Assembly (NCBI RefSeq): GCF_022059845.1
Contig: NZ_CP091851.1
Span: 1,612,001 to 1,676,000, forward strand
Direction of reading: 5' to 3'
Source of the DNA: Terrirubrum flagellatum
Lineage (GTDB): Bacteria; Pseudomonadota; Alphaproteobacteria; Rhizobiales; Beijerinckiaceae
Length of the DNA stretch: 64,000 bases
The stretch's first letter is position 1; every line of letters starts with the position of its first letter. Of this stretch, positions 33,096-42,429 are shown in pieces. A program made the position numbers and the translations under genes. The notes beneath the pieces are model-generated. The model saw nothing but the letters and a program-made list of their open reading frames with translations, searched no databases and was not told the origin of the DNA.

Positions 33096-33623
33096 TCAAT
33101 TCGTCGGCGGCGAAGGCTGCTGCGGCGGCTCCTGCGATCCCGGAGGAGGGGCGTCATTCCGCCGCTGGCGATCGGCCATGTACTGATCGAATTCCTGCTT
33201 GTCGCGGGCTGCGCGGAGACGCGACAGGAAATCCTGGAATTCCTTCGCCTCGTCCTCCAGACGCTGCATCATCTGGTCGCGATATTCATCGAAGGCGCGA
33301 TTGCCGGTCGGCGCGAAGCCACGCGACCTGAAGCCGCCGCCGGGGCCGCCCCAGCGCGCCATTTTCTCCTGGATGCGCTGCATCTTGCGCTCCCAATGGG
33401 CGCGACGGTCTTCATTCCAGGCGCCATGGCGCCCGTATCCGCATGACATGGGTCCTCTCCTTAGGGTGATGATGAGCAGGGCAAGGCCGAGCGGCCAGAA
33501 CACGATGAAGGCGAGGACGATCAGCGCGATCCACGCCGCCCTGCCGAAGAAGTGATCCGGTCGCGGAGCGTAATGATCGAACCGCGGGCCGTAGCCGTTC
33601 GCAGTGGACGAGAAGTCAGACAT
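33096..33623 (-). CDS. DUF2852 family membrane-anchored protein
   Basis: 175 aa from ATG 33623 (GAGGGA upstream). One membrane segment, AAWIALIVLAFIVFWPLGLA, near residues 29-50, then a cytoplasmic region with GAWNEDRRAHWERKMQRIQE, FAPTGNRAFDEYRDQMMQRL and EEAKEFQDFL-type helices, and a Pro/Gln-rich tail. DUF2852 proteins are alphaproteobacterial, with the S.GNRAFDEYR...RLEEE.+EF segment as hallmark; function unknown. Confidence 0.88.
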   Translation of the reverse strand: MSDFSSTANGYGPRFDHYAPRPDHFFGRAAWIALIVLAFIVFWPLGLALLIITLRRGPMSCGYGRHGAWNEDRRAHWERKMQRIQEKMARWGGPGGGFRSRGFAPTGNRAFDEYRDQMMQRLEDEAKEFQDFLSRLRAARDKQEFDQYMADRQRRNDAPPPGSQEPPQQPSPPTN

Positions 33624-33944
33624 TCGATCCCTCGATGTCAATGTTAATAACATTTACATAGAGCCAGCTTCTGTGACGGTCAAGGGCGATTGGATGAAGA
33701 TTTGGCAACGTCGCCATTTGGACGGATTGATTCGCCGGCCGGTCGCCGTCACGCTGTTCGGGGCGACGCGCGCGGCGAGGTCGCGCCGCGTTAAGCCTCG
33801 TTCTTAGGGTTAATTATCTCTAAAGATTGAAGCTCGCTTGCAACTTCGCCAGCTATAAGAACCCGCCGCTGACCGGAGCGTCTGATCGGGGCGGTTAAAG
33901 CGTAACGATCATATTTGTCGGATTGCGCAGAAATGAGGACAGAG
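33624..33944. other. Divergent promoter region, no gene
   Basis: 321 bases between the DUF2852 gene and the coiled-coil gene. It is more AT-rich than its surroundings and holds a perfect palindrome ATGTTA-A-TAACAT (33641-33653) 18 bases upstream of the DUF2852 start codon, a possible operator. No frame of interest. Confidence 0.5.
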
Positions 33945-35381
33945 ATGTTCAGCCTCATCGGAAAGGCGACCGCGCTCGCCGCTGTCGGTGCGATGCGCCC
34001 CATGGTCCCCGTTGGGGAAGTCGGCGAGCCGCCGCTTTCCATCGTTGCGGAACAGCCCGCCATCGAAGCGCCGCAGCCCTCCGCCGATGAACTCGACGGC
34101 GTCGGCCGCGCCAACGAAGTGATCCGCAATCGCTGCATCGACATCACGACGAAGATCAATCAGTTCATGTCGGTGCGCGAGGAAGTCGCCGAGGTGTTCG
34201 CGCAGGTCGACGCGCTGATGACGGAGCTCGAGCACACCAAGTCGGAACTCATGCAGCGCAACGCGATCTTTGCGATCGAGCGCGACGCGCATGCCGAACT
34301 CAAGGCGCGTTTCCAGGCGGTTCACGACGAGAATGAGGCGCACAAGTCCGACAACGAGCTGTTCCAGCTCGAACTCGAACGGCTGCGCGAGATCGTCAGC
34401 AGCGCCGATGCGCGCATCGAGACCTACGAGAACGAGGCGCTGGAAGCCTCGGCCAAGCTCGCCGTTCACGATGTGCAGAAGCAGGAGATGGAGGCGCGGC
34501 TCGCCTATCTCGTCAGCGAACTGCAGACGGCGCAGAAGAGCGTGCATGATTCGGACGCGCTGATCTCGACATTGCAGTCAGAGCTGAGCGCCGGGCGTGA
34601 TCGGCTCGCATTGATCGAGCAAAACAACCTGTCGCTTGAACTTGCTCTTGGCGAAGCGCAGCAGACCGCGGCGCGGCACAAGACCGATCTCGACGACGCC
34701 AATATCGCCTGGGACAACGCGCTGCGCGACCTCTCCGCCAGCCAGGCGGAGGCCGCCAAGTTCCAGGACGAGCATGCGCGGATGCGCACGCTTTGGCAGC
34801 AGGCGACCGACACCCATACCAGCGATACGGCCGCCTTGCAGACCCAGCTTGAGGCGCTGAAGACGCGCGCCGAGGTGAATGAGCGTCTGCTCGGCGAAAG
34901 CCGCGCGGAATTGCAGACGAAAGTCGACGAACTGCGCCAGGAAGAGCGCCGCACGCAGGAGGCGCTCGCCCGCGTCGCCACCATGGAGCAGCAGCAGCAG
35001 GCGCTGGAGGCGGCCTCGAAGGCGCTTTCGGACCGCATCGGCGAACTCGGCCATTCGCGTTCGAAGGTGGTGCGCCGCATGAAGCCGCTGATCCACGCGC
35101 TGCGCGAGAAGGAGGCGGACCGCAACAAGCTGCAGCAGCAGATCGAATCCCTGCAGGCGCGCATCGTCGTGGAGAGCGAGCGCTTCAACGCCGATCGCGA
35201 ACGCGCCGACGAGGCCATCAAGGCGCTGACCGAGAATTTCGAGCGCGAGAAGGTGTTGAAGGCGCTGGCCGAAGGCGCGCTCGAAGCCGACCGCAAGGAG
35301 CGCGCGCAGCTTCAGCAGGCGCTGAAATCCGCCCGCAGCGGCCAAAGTCAGGGACCGGGATCGGCGCCCGTCGCGGCTTGA
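33945..35381 (+). CDS. Long coiled-coil protein, cytoskeleton-like
   Basis: 478 aa. ATG 33945 is preferred over 33933 because GAGGACAG precedes it. A short hydrophobic/Pro N-terminus (MFSLIGKATALAAVGAMRPM) is followed by an almost continuous heptad-rich coil from about 60 to 465 (EHTKSELMQRNAIFAIERDA, LELERLREIVSSADARIETY). Near 385-400 the coil breaks at IGELGHSRSKVVRRMKPLIH. No enzyme motif. The layout (short head, long rod, few breaks) is like crescentin and other bacterial intermediate-filament-like proteins, but an SMC-like rod or scaffold is equally possible. Confidence 0.75.
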   Translation: MFSLIGKATALAAVGAMRPMVPVGEVGEPPLSIVAEQPAIEAPQPSADELDGVGRANEVIRNRCIDITTKINQFMSVREEVAEVFAQVDALMTELEHTKSELMQRNAIFAIERDAHAELKARFQAVHDENEAHKSDNELFQLELERLREIVSSADARIETYENEALEASAKLAVHDVQKQEMEARLAYLVSELQTAQKSVHDSDALISTLQSELSAGRDRLALIEQNNLSLELALGEAQQTAARHKTDLDDANIAWDNALRDLSASQAEAAKFQDEHARMRTLWQQATDTHTSDTAALQTQLEALKTRAEVNERLLGESRAELQTKVDELRQEERRTQEALARVATMEQQQQALEAASKALSDRIGELGHSRSKVVRRMKPLIHALREKEADRNKLQQQIESLQARIVVESERFNADRERADEAIKALTENFEREKVLKALAEGALEADRKERAQLQQALKSARSGQSQGPGSAPVAA

Positions 35382-35403
35382 GCCATTCTGGCGACAGATC
35401 ACG

Positions 35404-35434
35404 CCGCACTTTGATTGACTCAATCAAAGTGCGG
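35404..35434. repeat. Perfect 15-bp inverted repeat
   Basis: Arms CCGCACTTTGATTGA and TCAATCAAAGTGCGG separated by one base, with outer ATCACG/CGTGAT at 35398-35403 and 35438-35443. 22 bases after the coiled-coil gene. It could form a strong hairpin, serving as a terminator-like 3' end, or be a mobile palindrome. Confidence 0.7.
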
Positions 35435-35456
35435 AAACGTGATCGATTTCAAAGAT

Positions 35457-35509
35457 TAGAGCATGGCTTCGGCGAAAAACCGGTTTCCACTTTTTCGCGC
35501 CATGCTCTA
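35457..35509. repeat. Rhizobiales-type intergenic palindrome, copy 1
   Basis: Outer arms TAGAGCATGGC / GCCATGCTCTA enclose the core GCGAAAAACCGGTTTCC and ACTTTTTCGC. The core recurs at 50124-50168. Elements of this type are scattered in high copy through rhizobial intergenic regions; role unknown. Confidence 0.75.
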
Positions 35510-35554
35510 GGGGGCGATGGCGCCGGCGGCAAGCCGGCGCCATTCGCATGAGCT

Positions 35555-36187
35555 TTACGACCGGCGCGCGCCCAATCCGTCGAGATAGATCATCACGCCG
35601 GCCTCCAGCAGTTGCTCCGGCGGCATCGGCAGGGGCCGTCTGGCGGCGTCGCCGCGGGCGAACAGGCTCGCAACGCCGTGCGACATCGACCAGACATGCA
35701 GCGCCATCATCATGGGCGGCGGCCGTGAGCCCTGCGGAATTGCGGCGGCGATCACATCGCATGCGGATCGCAGCACGTTGAAAGCGCGCTCCGACGCCTC
35801 GCGGCAATCAGCGTGGCTTTCGAGCGGCAGGCCGGCCTCGAACATGGCGGCGTAATAGGCCGGCTCATTGCCGGCGAATTCGAGATAGGCGCGGCAAAGC
35901 CTCATCAGCGCTTCGAAGGCGGACGGCTTGCCCTCGTTCCAGGCGCCGGCGAGGCGCTCGGCGAAGAGATCGAAGCCGCGCCGCGCCACGTCGGCGATCA
36001 ACGTGTCGCGATCGCGGAAGTGACGGTAAGGCGCCGCGGCGCTGACGCCGGCCTGACGCGCCGCCTCCGCGAATGTGAAGCCGGCAGGCCCCTTGCTGGA
36101 GATCAAGTCGAGCGCGGCGGCGACCAGCGCCTCGCGCAGGTTGCCGTGGTGGTAGCCGCGCTTCTCGGTCTGCTCACGCCATCGCAT
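35555..36187 (-). CDS. TetR-family transcriptional regulator (WHG-type C-terminal domain)
   Basis: 210 aa. Residues 10-60 are the TetR DNA-binding domain (YHHGNLREALVAAALDLIS, FTFAEAARQAGVSAAAPYRH, FRDRDTLIADVA). The YHHGNLR start and HVWSMSHGVASLF (about 165-177) mark the subgroup with the WHG C-terminal domain. The regulated gene is not obvious; the neighbours are a repeat and the SGNH gene on the same strand. Confidence 0.9.
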   Translation of the reverse strand: MRWREQTEKRGYHHGNLREALVAAALDLISSKGPAGFTFAEAARQAGVSAAAPYRHFRDRDTLIADVARRGFDLFAERLAGAWNEGKPSAFEALMRLCRAYLEFAGNEPAYYAAMFEAGLPLESHADCREASERAFNVLRSACDVIAAAIPQGSRPPPMMMALHVWSMSHGVASLFARGDAARRPLPMPPEQLLEAGVMIYLDGLGARRS

Positions 36188-36250
36188 GCCGCGACATACA
36201 CCGGCGGGCGTTAACTTACCAACCGCGTGCGCCGCCGCGTCCGCGCTGGG

Positions 36251-37756
36251 CTATTTCAGAGCGTCATAGATGCGGCCGCTGACATGCAGATGGCCATAGA
36301 GATTGGGATGCATCACTCCCGTGGGGAAGGGGAACTTCACGCCAGCCGCGTCGTCGCGCGGCAGATAGCCTTGGAGGGCGCCCGCCTCGTTGAAGCTTCG
36401 GAAAAAGGAACTCTGCGTGCAGAAGCCGTGGCGTCGCGAGAAGTCGCCGACAAACGCCCAGCCATGTTCCTTCGCGACGCTGCGGTGGAAATCCTCCAGC
36501 CGGAACAGCACCTCCTTGGCGGCGAAATCGGATTCTGACGCGCTGATTGCGCCGACGCCGAACAGTTCGAGCAAGGGATTGAGGCCGGGATGGGCGACCG
36601 TCGTCCGGCAGGGTTGGCCCGCTTCGTTCTTGGTCGGATCGAGATAGGTCATCAACAGCGTGCGCCGCGGCGCAAGCTCCGTGATTTTCTGCGCGAGCTC
36701 CGCGAATTGCGGCTTGAGGCGGCGGAACTCCTCATCGATCCTTCTGCGCACGGCGGCCCGGGTGCGATCGATCTGGCCGGCATAGGCGAGGCGCACGATT
36801 GCGCCGAAGCCCACTTCATTGCCGCCGGTGCCGACGATCAGCGCGTCGAGCGTTTCGCGCGCGGCGCAGGCCGGCTGGTCCTTGCAGAGAAGCGCCTGCA
36901 GTCGCGAAAGCTGCGTCTGCAATTTCGTCTCCTGAAACACCGTCGGCGGCGAGCGATGCGCGTCCTCGTAGCGGCGCCCGACCTGAAACACGGACTCGCG
37001 GCCGAAATAGCGGCTGAGGATTCCGTCATCGACCTCCGCGCCGGAGCAGGCGAAGCTGACGAAGGTCACGGACGCATGAGGATCGGCGAGCGCAAGCCGC
37101 ATGGCGCCGATGGCCGGCCCCGAAATCAGCGAACGATGGCAGCGTTCGTCTTTCCATCGCGCGGCGGCTCCGACGCCGAACTGTTCCGAGAAAACGCTGA
37201 ACAGCGAGTGCGGATTGCCTTCGCCTGACGAGTAGGAATCGCCGAGCGATGCGATCTTGACGTCGCGCGCCTCGATATTCGCGTCGGTCCAGTCGGGCTT
37301 GTTCCTGATCCGCCACTTGATCGCGGATGATCCGAGCCTTGCGTCGAGATCGAGCCAGTCGCCGCATTTCCGCTCCAGGATCGCGCCGCCATCCTTCTGA
37401 TATTCGCAGAGATCGGCGGCTTTCGTTCCGCGCACGCGCACCCGGATGCGTCGCGCCTGATCGTGGAACCAGGCGCTGCGATACTGCGCCGCGCTCTGGT
37501 CCCAGGCGGTCGCGACGCTGAAACTCGCCTGCTGAGCCGCGTCGTTGCGGCGGACGCCGAAGATATCGGCCAGCACGTTCGCGTGAAGGTTCTTGCTGAA
37601 GAGGCCGGCGAGCAGCCGGTCATGGTCCTGCTCGTTGATGATGAGCCGGAACCTGTGGCGCATTTCCCAGTCGAAAGTCTGGCCGGAGGCGGAGCCCAGG
37701 GACGAGAGAGTCATCGCGAACCCGGCGATGATCAGGCGGGACGGCAAAGCGCGCAT
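36251..37756 (-). CDS. Secreted SGNH/GDSL-type hydrolase
   Basis: 501 aa from ATG 37756, which opens the signal peptide RALPSRLIIAGFAMTLSSLG. Residues 25-170 are an N-terminal extension of unknown fold (FSVATAWDQSAAQYRSAWFH, CEYQKDGGAILERKC). Catalytic blocks: ASLGDSYSSGEGNP (block I serine, about 173-186), VSFACSGAEV, the GTGGNEVGF glycine/asparagine block III, and the late HPNLYGH (histidine, block V). An esterase or lipase acting in the periplasm or outside; specificity unknown. The 85-codon upstream extension of the frame is not believed. Confidence 0.82.
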   Translation of the reverse strand: MRALPSRLIIAGFAMTLSSLGSASGQTFDWEMRHRFRLIINEQDHDRLLAGLFSKNLHANVLADIFGVRRNDAAQQASFSVATAWDQSAAQYRSAWFHDQARRIRVRVRGTKAADLCEYQKDGGAILERKCGDWLDLDARLGSSAIKWRIRNKPDWTDANIEARDVKIASLGDSYSSGEGNPHSLFSVFSEQFGVGAAARWKDERCHRSLISGPAIGAMRLALADPHASVTFVSFACSGAEVDDGILSRYFGRESVFQVGRRYEDAHRSPPTVFQETKLQTQLSRLQALLCKDQPACAARETLDALIVGTGGNEVGFGAIVRLAYAGQIDRTRAAVRRRIDEEFRRLKPQFAELAQKITELAPRRTLLMTYLDPTKNEAGQPCRTTVAHPGLNPLLELFGVGAISASESDFAAKEVLFRLEDFHRSVAKEHGWAFVGDFSRRHGFCTQSSFFRSFNEAGALQGYLPRDDAAGVKFPFPTGVMHPNLYGHLHVSGRIYDALK

Positions 37757-37982
37757 GATGGTCTGCAATGGCTTCAGGCGGCAATGCCCAGTCGTAGCGT
37801 GACGGCCGGCGGCGGGAAAGGCGGGCGGCCTTTGCGAGGCGGGGCGCAAAACTGCGACGCCACACCATTGTGCGGCGTTCGGGCGGGCGATTGCAGCATT
37901 TTGCGCTACGGCGTCGCGGCAGGGCGGGGTTTCGAGCCTCAGCGGGAGCGTGATAAACGGGCGCCAACCCACGGAGAATTCC

Positions 37983-39431
37983 ATGCAGCTCAAGGACGCC
38001 TCGCTTCTCAAATCGCAATGCTATGTCGATGGCGCCTGGATCGGCGAGGGCGTCGACCCCATCGACAATCCCGCCACGGGGGAGATTCTCGCAAAAGTCC
38101 CGCGCTTCGGCGCCGACGAGACCACGAAGGCGGTCGAAGCCGCGGAGAAGGCGTTCAGGCTCTGGTCGCGCAAGACCGCGAAGGAGCGCTCGATCGTCCT
38201 GCGCAAATGGTTCGATCTGATCATGGCGAACCAGGAAGACATCGCCCAGATCATGACGGCCGAGCAGGGCAAGCCGCTGTCGGAATCGCGCGGCGAAGTC
38301 GCCTACGCCGCCTCCTTCGTCGAATTCTACGCCGAGGAAGCCAAGCGCATCTATGGCGAGACGATCCCGTCGCCATTTCCCGGCTCGCGCATCATCGTGC
38401 AGAAGCAGGCGATCGGCGTTTGCGCCGCGATCACGCCGTGGAATTTTCCGGCCGCGATGATCACGCGCAAGTGCTCGCCGGGTCTCGCCGCCGGCTGCGC
38501 CTTCGTCGTCAAGCCTGCGCCGGATACGCCGCTGACCGCGCTCGCGCTCGCCGAACTCGCCGAGCGCGCCGGCCTGCCGAAGGGCGTGCTCAACATCGTC
38601 ACCGGCGACGCCGCTGCGATCGGCGGCGTGATGACCTCGCATCCGGCCGTGCGTTTCATCGGCTTCACCGGCTCGACGCCGGTCGGCAAGCTGCTGATGC
38701 AGCAGGCCGCGTCGACGGTGAAGAAGGTCGGGCTCGAGCTCGGAGGCAACGCGCCCTTCATCGTCTTCGACGACGCCGATCTCGACAAGGCGGTCGAAGG
38801 CGCGATCATCGCGAAATATCGCAACATGGGTCAGACCTGCGTCTGCACGAACCGTCTCTATGTGCAGGAAGGAATCCATGATCGCTTCGTCGAGAAATTC
38901 GCGTCGGAAGTGATCAAGATGAAGGTCGGCAATGGCGCCGAGGTCGGCGTCGCGCAGGGGCCGCTGATCAACGCGAAGGCTGTCGAGAAGGTGGAGCGGC
39001 ATGTCGCTGACGCGGTCGCGAACGGCGCGAAACTCGTCGTCGGCGGCCATCGCCATGCGCTCGGCCGCACCTTCTATGAACCTACGGTTCTCTCGGGCGT
39101 GACGACGAAGATGCTGATCACGCGCGAAGAGGTGTTTGGTCCCGTCGCCGCGGTCTACAAATTCAAGGAGGAGAACGAAGTCGTCGAGATGGCGAACGCG
39201 ACGCAGTACGGCCTCGCGAGCTATTTCTACACCAGGGATCTCGGCCGCGCGTTTCGCGTCGCCGAAGCGCTCGAATATGGCATGGTTGGAATCAATGCGC
39301 CGATCCTCGGCACCGAGGTCGCGCCGTTCGGCGGCGTGAAGGAATCGGGCCTCGGCCGCGAAGGCTCGAAGCACGGCATGGATGAATTCGTCGAGATGAA
39401 ATATATGCTGCTCGGCGGCCTCGACGCCTGA
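37983..39431 (+). CDS. gabD: Succinate-semialdehyde dehydrogenase (NADP+)
   Basis: 482 aa; GGAG before ATG 37983. Aldehyde dehydrogenase superfamily: AAITPWNFPAAMITRKCSP (cofactor loop), GFTGSTPVGKLL, LELGGNAPFIVFDDADLD (general base Glu), GQTCVCTNR (catalytic Cys) and EEVFGPVA. The CVC catalytic triplet and the length are those of GabD, which oxidises succinate semialdehyde to succinate in GABA and polyamine breakdown. Single transcription unit with a terminator at 39468. Confidence 0.93.
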   Translation: MQLKDASLLKSQCYVDGAWIGEGVDPIDNPATGEILAKVPRFGADETTKAVEAAEKAFRLWSRKTAKERSIVLRKWFDLIMANQEDIAQIMTAEQGKPLSESRGEVAYAASFVEFYAEEAKRIYGETIPSPFPGSRIIVQKQAIGVCAAITPWNFPAAMITRKCSPGLAAGCAFVVKPAPDTPLTALALAELAERAGLPKGVLNIVTGDAAAIGGVMTSHPAVRFIGFTGSTPVGKLLMQQAASTVKKVGLELGGNAPFIVFDDADLDKAVEGAIIAKYRNMGQTCVCTNRLYVQEGIHDRFVEKFASEVIKMKVGNGAEVGVAQGPLINAKAVEKVERHVADAVANGAKLVVGGHRHALGRTFYEPTVLSGVTTKMLITREEVFGPVAAVYKFKEENEVVEMANATQYGLASYFYTRDLGRAFRVAEALEYGMVGINAPILGTEVAPFGGVKESGLGREGSKHGMDEFVEMKYMLLGGLDA

Positions 39432-39859
39432 GCCGCGTCATTTTCTGACAGTTCTGTCCCATCCTGAAACAACGGCGCGATATCAGCGCCGTTGTTGTGT
39501 TTCGCGCGCTCGTGAGCGCTTGACTTCGTCCCGCATCTGCACATTTTGTTAACCATTGGCCAAGCGCACGCGGACAGGCGCGGGGCTTCCCCAGCCGGTT
39601 TTCAAGCCGGCGGATGCGACACACGGCGATGGTTCGTAAGTCCGATCTTCAAGACGGCGCGACGTTGCTCAACGAAGCGGGATAGATTGTGCCGGCAAAA
39701 GGCTTATTGGCGCGAAAGGAGCGCGAGACCGCGCCTGATTTCGCGCGAGGCGCCCACTTTCGCGCGCATGGCGCGAGCCGGACTTTCACCGACCCCGTTC
39801 CAAATTCATTCAAATTTTATCAATCGGCGCTGCGCCCCCTTCATCGCCTGAGGACCGCC
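39432..39859. other. Intergenic region after gabD
   Basis: 428 bases. Contains the gabD terminator (39468-39496) and a GCCGG-rich hairpin near 39592-39610; otherwise no gene with a ribosome site. An in-frame extension of the methyltransferase-like gene to 39689 exists but its sequence is low quality. Confidence 0.45.
39468..39496 (+). terminator. Intrinsic terminator of gabD
   Basis: AACAACGGCGC-GATATCA-GCGCCGTTGTT hairpin followed by a G/T-rich GTGTTT tract. Confidence 0.8.
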
Positions 39860-40711
39860 ATGTCCAACTTCATCAGCCAGCTGCATGACGCTTCTTCGAA
39901 AGCGCTGCGCTATTTCCGGTTCCCGCGCGACCTGCGCCTGATCCGGCAGCAGCTCGGGCAATTGTCGCGCGAGCTTTCGATGGCGTCGGACGCGCGCTAC
40001 GCCGATCCTCGTCATCTTTGCCGCCTGTCGGGACAGGTCTACAGCCAGAATTTCGAGGACGGCATCATCCAGGAAATCTTCCGGCGCATTGGAACGAAGG
40101 ATCGCTTCTTCGTCGAGATCGGCGTTGGCGACGGGCTTGAGAACAACACGCGCCTGCTGCTTGAAACGGGTTGGCGCGGCGTGTGGATGGAGGGCGATCC
40201 CGCGCTCGTCAGGCGCATCCAGAAGCGCTTCGCGGCCGAGATCGCGGCCGGCGATCTGACCGTCGTGCATGCGATGATCGACCGCGACAATGTCGAGCAG
40301 CTCATGCGCGACGCGGGCGTCCCCGAAGAGATCGATTTCCTCTCGGTCGACGTCGACTACAACACCCATCACGTCTGGCGCGCGATCCGGTCGTTCCGCT
40401 ATCGCGTCGCCTGCATCGAATATAACGCGTCCTATCCGCCGAGCCTCTGTTATGAAGAGCGCTATGACGCGACCCGCATGTGGGACAAGAGCAATCGCTT
40501 CGGCGCGAGCCTGAAGGCGCTTGAGCGCATCGGCGAAGATCGCGGCATGACGCTCGTCGGCTGCGACTGGCACGGCGTCAACAGCTTCTTCGTGGCGAAG
40601 GAGTTGGTCGACGCGCAATTCGTTGGCCCGTTCACGGCGGAAGCGCAGTATCATCCGCCGCGCTATCAGTTCGAGGGCATTGCCGGCCATCCCCGCTTCG
40701 TGCCGCACTGA
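39860..40711 (+). CDS. FkbM-like SAM-dependent methyltransferase fold protein
   Basis: 283 aa; GAGGA before ATG 39860. A helical N-terminus (about 1-50) is followed by a Rossmann-like region: YSQNFEDGIIQEIFRRIG, FFVEIGVGDGLENNTRLL (SAM-binding E-x-G-x-G-x-G), GVWMEGDPALVRRIQ (acidic ribose contact), IDFLSVDVDYNTHHVWRAI (D-x-D region) and ACIEYNASYPP. These resemble FkbM-type methyltransferases that decorate sugars or lipids, but no acceptor can be inferred. Confidence 0.7.
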   Translation: MSNFISQLHDASSKALRYFRFPRDLRLIRQQLGQLSRELSMASDARYADPRHLCRLSGQVYSQNFEDGIIQEIFRRIGTKDRFFVEIGVGDGLENNTRLLLETGWRGVWMEGDPALVRRIQKRFAAEIAAGDLTVVHAMIDRDNVEQLMRDAGVPEEIDFLSVDVDYNTHHVWRAIRSFRYRVACIEYNASYPPSLCYEERYDATRMWDKSNRFGASLKALERIGEDRGMTLVGCDWHGVNSFFVAKELVDAQFVGPFTAEAQYHPPRYQFEGIAGHPRFVPH

Positions 40712-40779
40712 TTGCGGCGCTCTTGGTTGCGACCCTGCCCGTGGCGTGAAAGTCTCGGGCGGGGGAAACGGGAGCGGCC

Positions 40780-41178
40780 ATGACCGAGAGCTTTTTCACG
40801 CTTCACCACAATTCGATCTACGTCGCGGACGTCGATCGCAGCGCCGAATTCTATGCGCGCGTGCTCGGCCTGACCGAGATTCCGAACCGCGTTGGCCGAT
40901 CGCACATCCGCTGGTTCGATCTCGACGGGCTGCGCTCGATCCATCTGATCGGCGGCGAACAGGTTGCGCGCGAGCGCCAGTTCTCGACGCATTTCGCGCT
41001 GGCGACGAAGCGCTTCGATGAGTTTCTCGCGCGACTCGCCGAGCATGGCGTCGTCCATATCGATCTCGCGCGAAAGCCCGGCGGCGTGCATGTCCGCGCC
41101 GATGGCGTCCGACAGACCTATTTTCAGGACCCGGACGGCCACTGGATCGAAATCAACGACGCCGTCTCCGGCCCCTGA
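40780..41178 (+). CDS. VOC-superfamily protein (glyoxalase-like)
   Basis: 132 aa. Two beta-alpha-beta-beta-beta modules: LHHNSIYVADVDRSAEFYAR, VLGLTEIPNRVGRSHIRWF, HFALATKRFDEFLARLAEHG, and TYFQDPDGHWIEIND. Metal ligands would be His in the first strand, His in THFAL, and Glu in WIEIND. A small dioxygenase, isomerase or resistance-type binding protein; the substrate cannot be set. The GGGGAAACGGGAG upstream includes a good ribosome site. Confidence 0.88.
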   Translation: MTESFFTLHHNSIYVADVDRSAEFYARVLGLTEIPNRVGRSHIRWFDLDGLRSIHLIGGEQVARERQFSTHFALATKRFDEFLARLAEHGVVHIDLARKPGGVHVRADGVRQTYFQDPDGHWIEINDAVSGP

Positions 41179-41253
41179 GGCGTCGCCCACGACACGTTGA
41201 CAGCGAGGCGTCCGCGAGCGCCTATTTCGCCCGTCGCAGGGACGGGGAGGCGC

Positions 41254-42390
41254 ATGGGCGCCGCAGGAGATTTCGCGCGACAGCGCGATCGAATTTGCAA
41301 GCCGGCTTTGTTGTTGCGGGCCGTGGCGATATTCGCGTGTCTCGCCGCCGCCGGCTGTATCTCGCGGCCAGACAGCGGCGCGCTGGCGATCGTGAACGCG
41401 GCGCCTGAAGCTTCGACCGCCGACGTGTTCGTGGCGACGACGCGGGCGCGCGCGGCCGACGGCGAGGCTTTCACGTCGATGCGCGCGCCCGGCCTCAATT
41501 TCGGCCGCTACAAGATATCGATCCCGCCGAACCACACGCCGGCCGCGATCGAATGGCCGTCAGCGACGCCGGCCGATGCGAAAACGTCTTTCGCTGCGAT
41601 CGACCGCTCGAATTTCGACGAGAAGAGTTTCCTTGCCGCGGTGGATCGGGCGGCGGCGGCGAAAGGCGGCCAGGCGATGATTTTCGTCCATGGCTACAAT
41701 ACGGGATTTGCGGAGGCGCTGTTTCGCGTGGCGCAGCTTGACCATGATCGCGGCGTGTCAGTCGTCTCGGTGCTGTTCGCCTGGCCGTCGAAAGGCGAGC
41801 TCACAGGCTATGTCGCGGATCGCGACAGCGCCGCCTATTCCCGCGACTATCTCGAGAAACTGCTCGGCGATGTCGAACGCCTGCCGCATGTGCGCAGCGT
41901 GACGCTGGCCGCTCACAGTCTCGGAAGCTGGCTTGCCATCGAGGCGCTGCGCCAGAGCCGCATTCGCGGCCGGCAACTGCCCAAGCTTAACGACGTGATC
42001 CTCGCGGCCGCCGATATCGACGTCGAACTGTTCCAGACGCAACTCGCGGCGATCGGCAAGCTCCACCATCCCATCACGCTGCTGACGGCGCAGGACGATG
42101 GAGCGCTCGCTTTCTCCAGGCGCATTGGCGGCAATGTCGACAGGGTCGGGCTTGCCGCGATCAACGAGCCGCGCGTCGCCGAAGCGGTGAAGAAATTCGG
42201 CGTGCGTCTGATCGACGTGACGTCGGCGCCTGCGCAGAGCAGCGTCAACCACGACCGCTATGTTTCGTCGGTTCCCGTGCTGGCGAAATTGCTGATGGGA
42301 GGCGCAGGCGAGGGCGGCCCGCCGCCGGGCGATCTCGCGCCCGGCATCTATGTGCTCGACGTCACCAGCAAATCGCTGGAGAACAAATAG
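41254..42390 (+). CDS. DUF900 alpha/beta hydrolase lipoprotein, paralogue 1
   Basis: 378 aa; GGGGAGG before ATG 41254. Lipoprotein signal with lipobox AAAGC (Cys about 36). Domain motifs: [41 protein letters not shown] (oxyanion), LFAWPSKGELTGYVADRDSA, nucleophile elbow LAAHSLGSWLAIEAL (AHSLG), and SSVNHDRYVSS (histidine). DUF900 proteins are predicted serine hydrolases anchored in the envelope. A close paralogue is encoded at 47728-48852. Confidence 0.87.
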   Translation: MGAAGDFARQRDRICKPALLLRAVAIFACLAAAGCISRPDSGALAIVNAAPEASTADVFVATTRARAADGEAFTSMRAPGLNFGRYKISIPPNHTPAAIEWPSATPADAKTSFAAIDRSNFDEKSFLAAVDRAAAAKGGQAMIFVHGYNTGFAEALFRVAQLDHDRGVSVVSVLFAWPSKGELTGYVADRDSAAYSRDYLEKLLGDVERLPHVRSVTLAAHSLGSWLAIEALRQSRIRGRQLPKLNDVILAAADIDVELFQTQLAAIGKLHHPITLLTAQDDGALAFSRRIGGNVDRVGLAAINEPRVAEAVKKFGVRLIDVTSAPAQSSVNHDRYVSSVPVLAKLLMGGAGEGGPPPGDLAPGIYVLDVTSKSLENK

Positions 42391-42429
42391 CGCCGCCGCA
42401 GTTGATCCGCGACGGCGCGCCGGCCGCGA

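Noticed and set aside
37620-39374. 584-codon minus-strand open frame
   Set aside because: Antisense to gabD, which has all catalytic residues.
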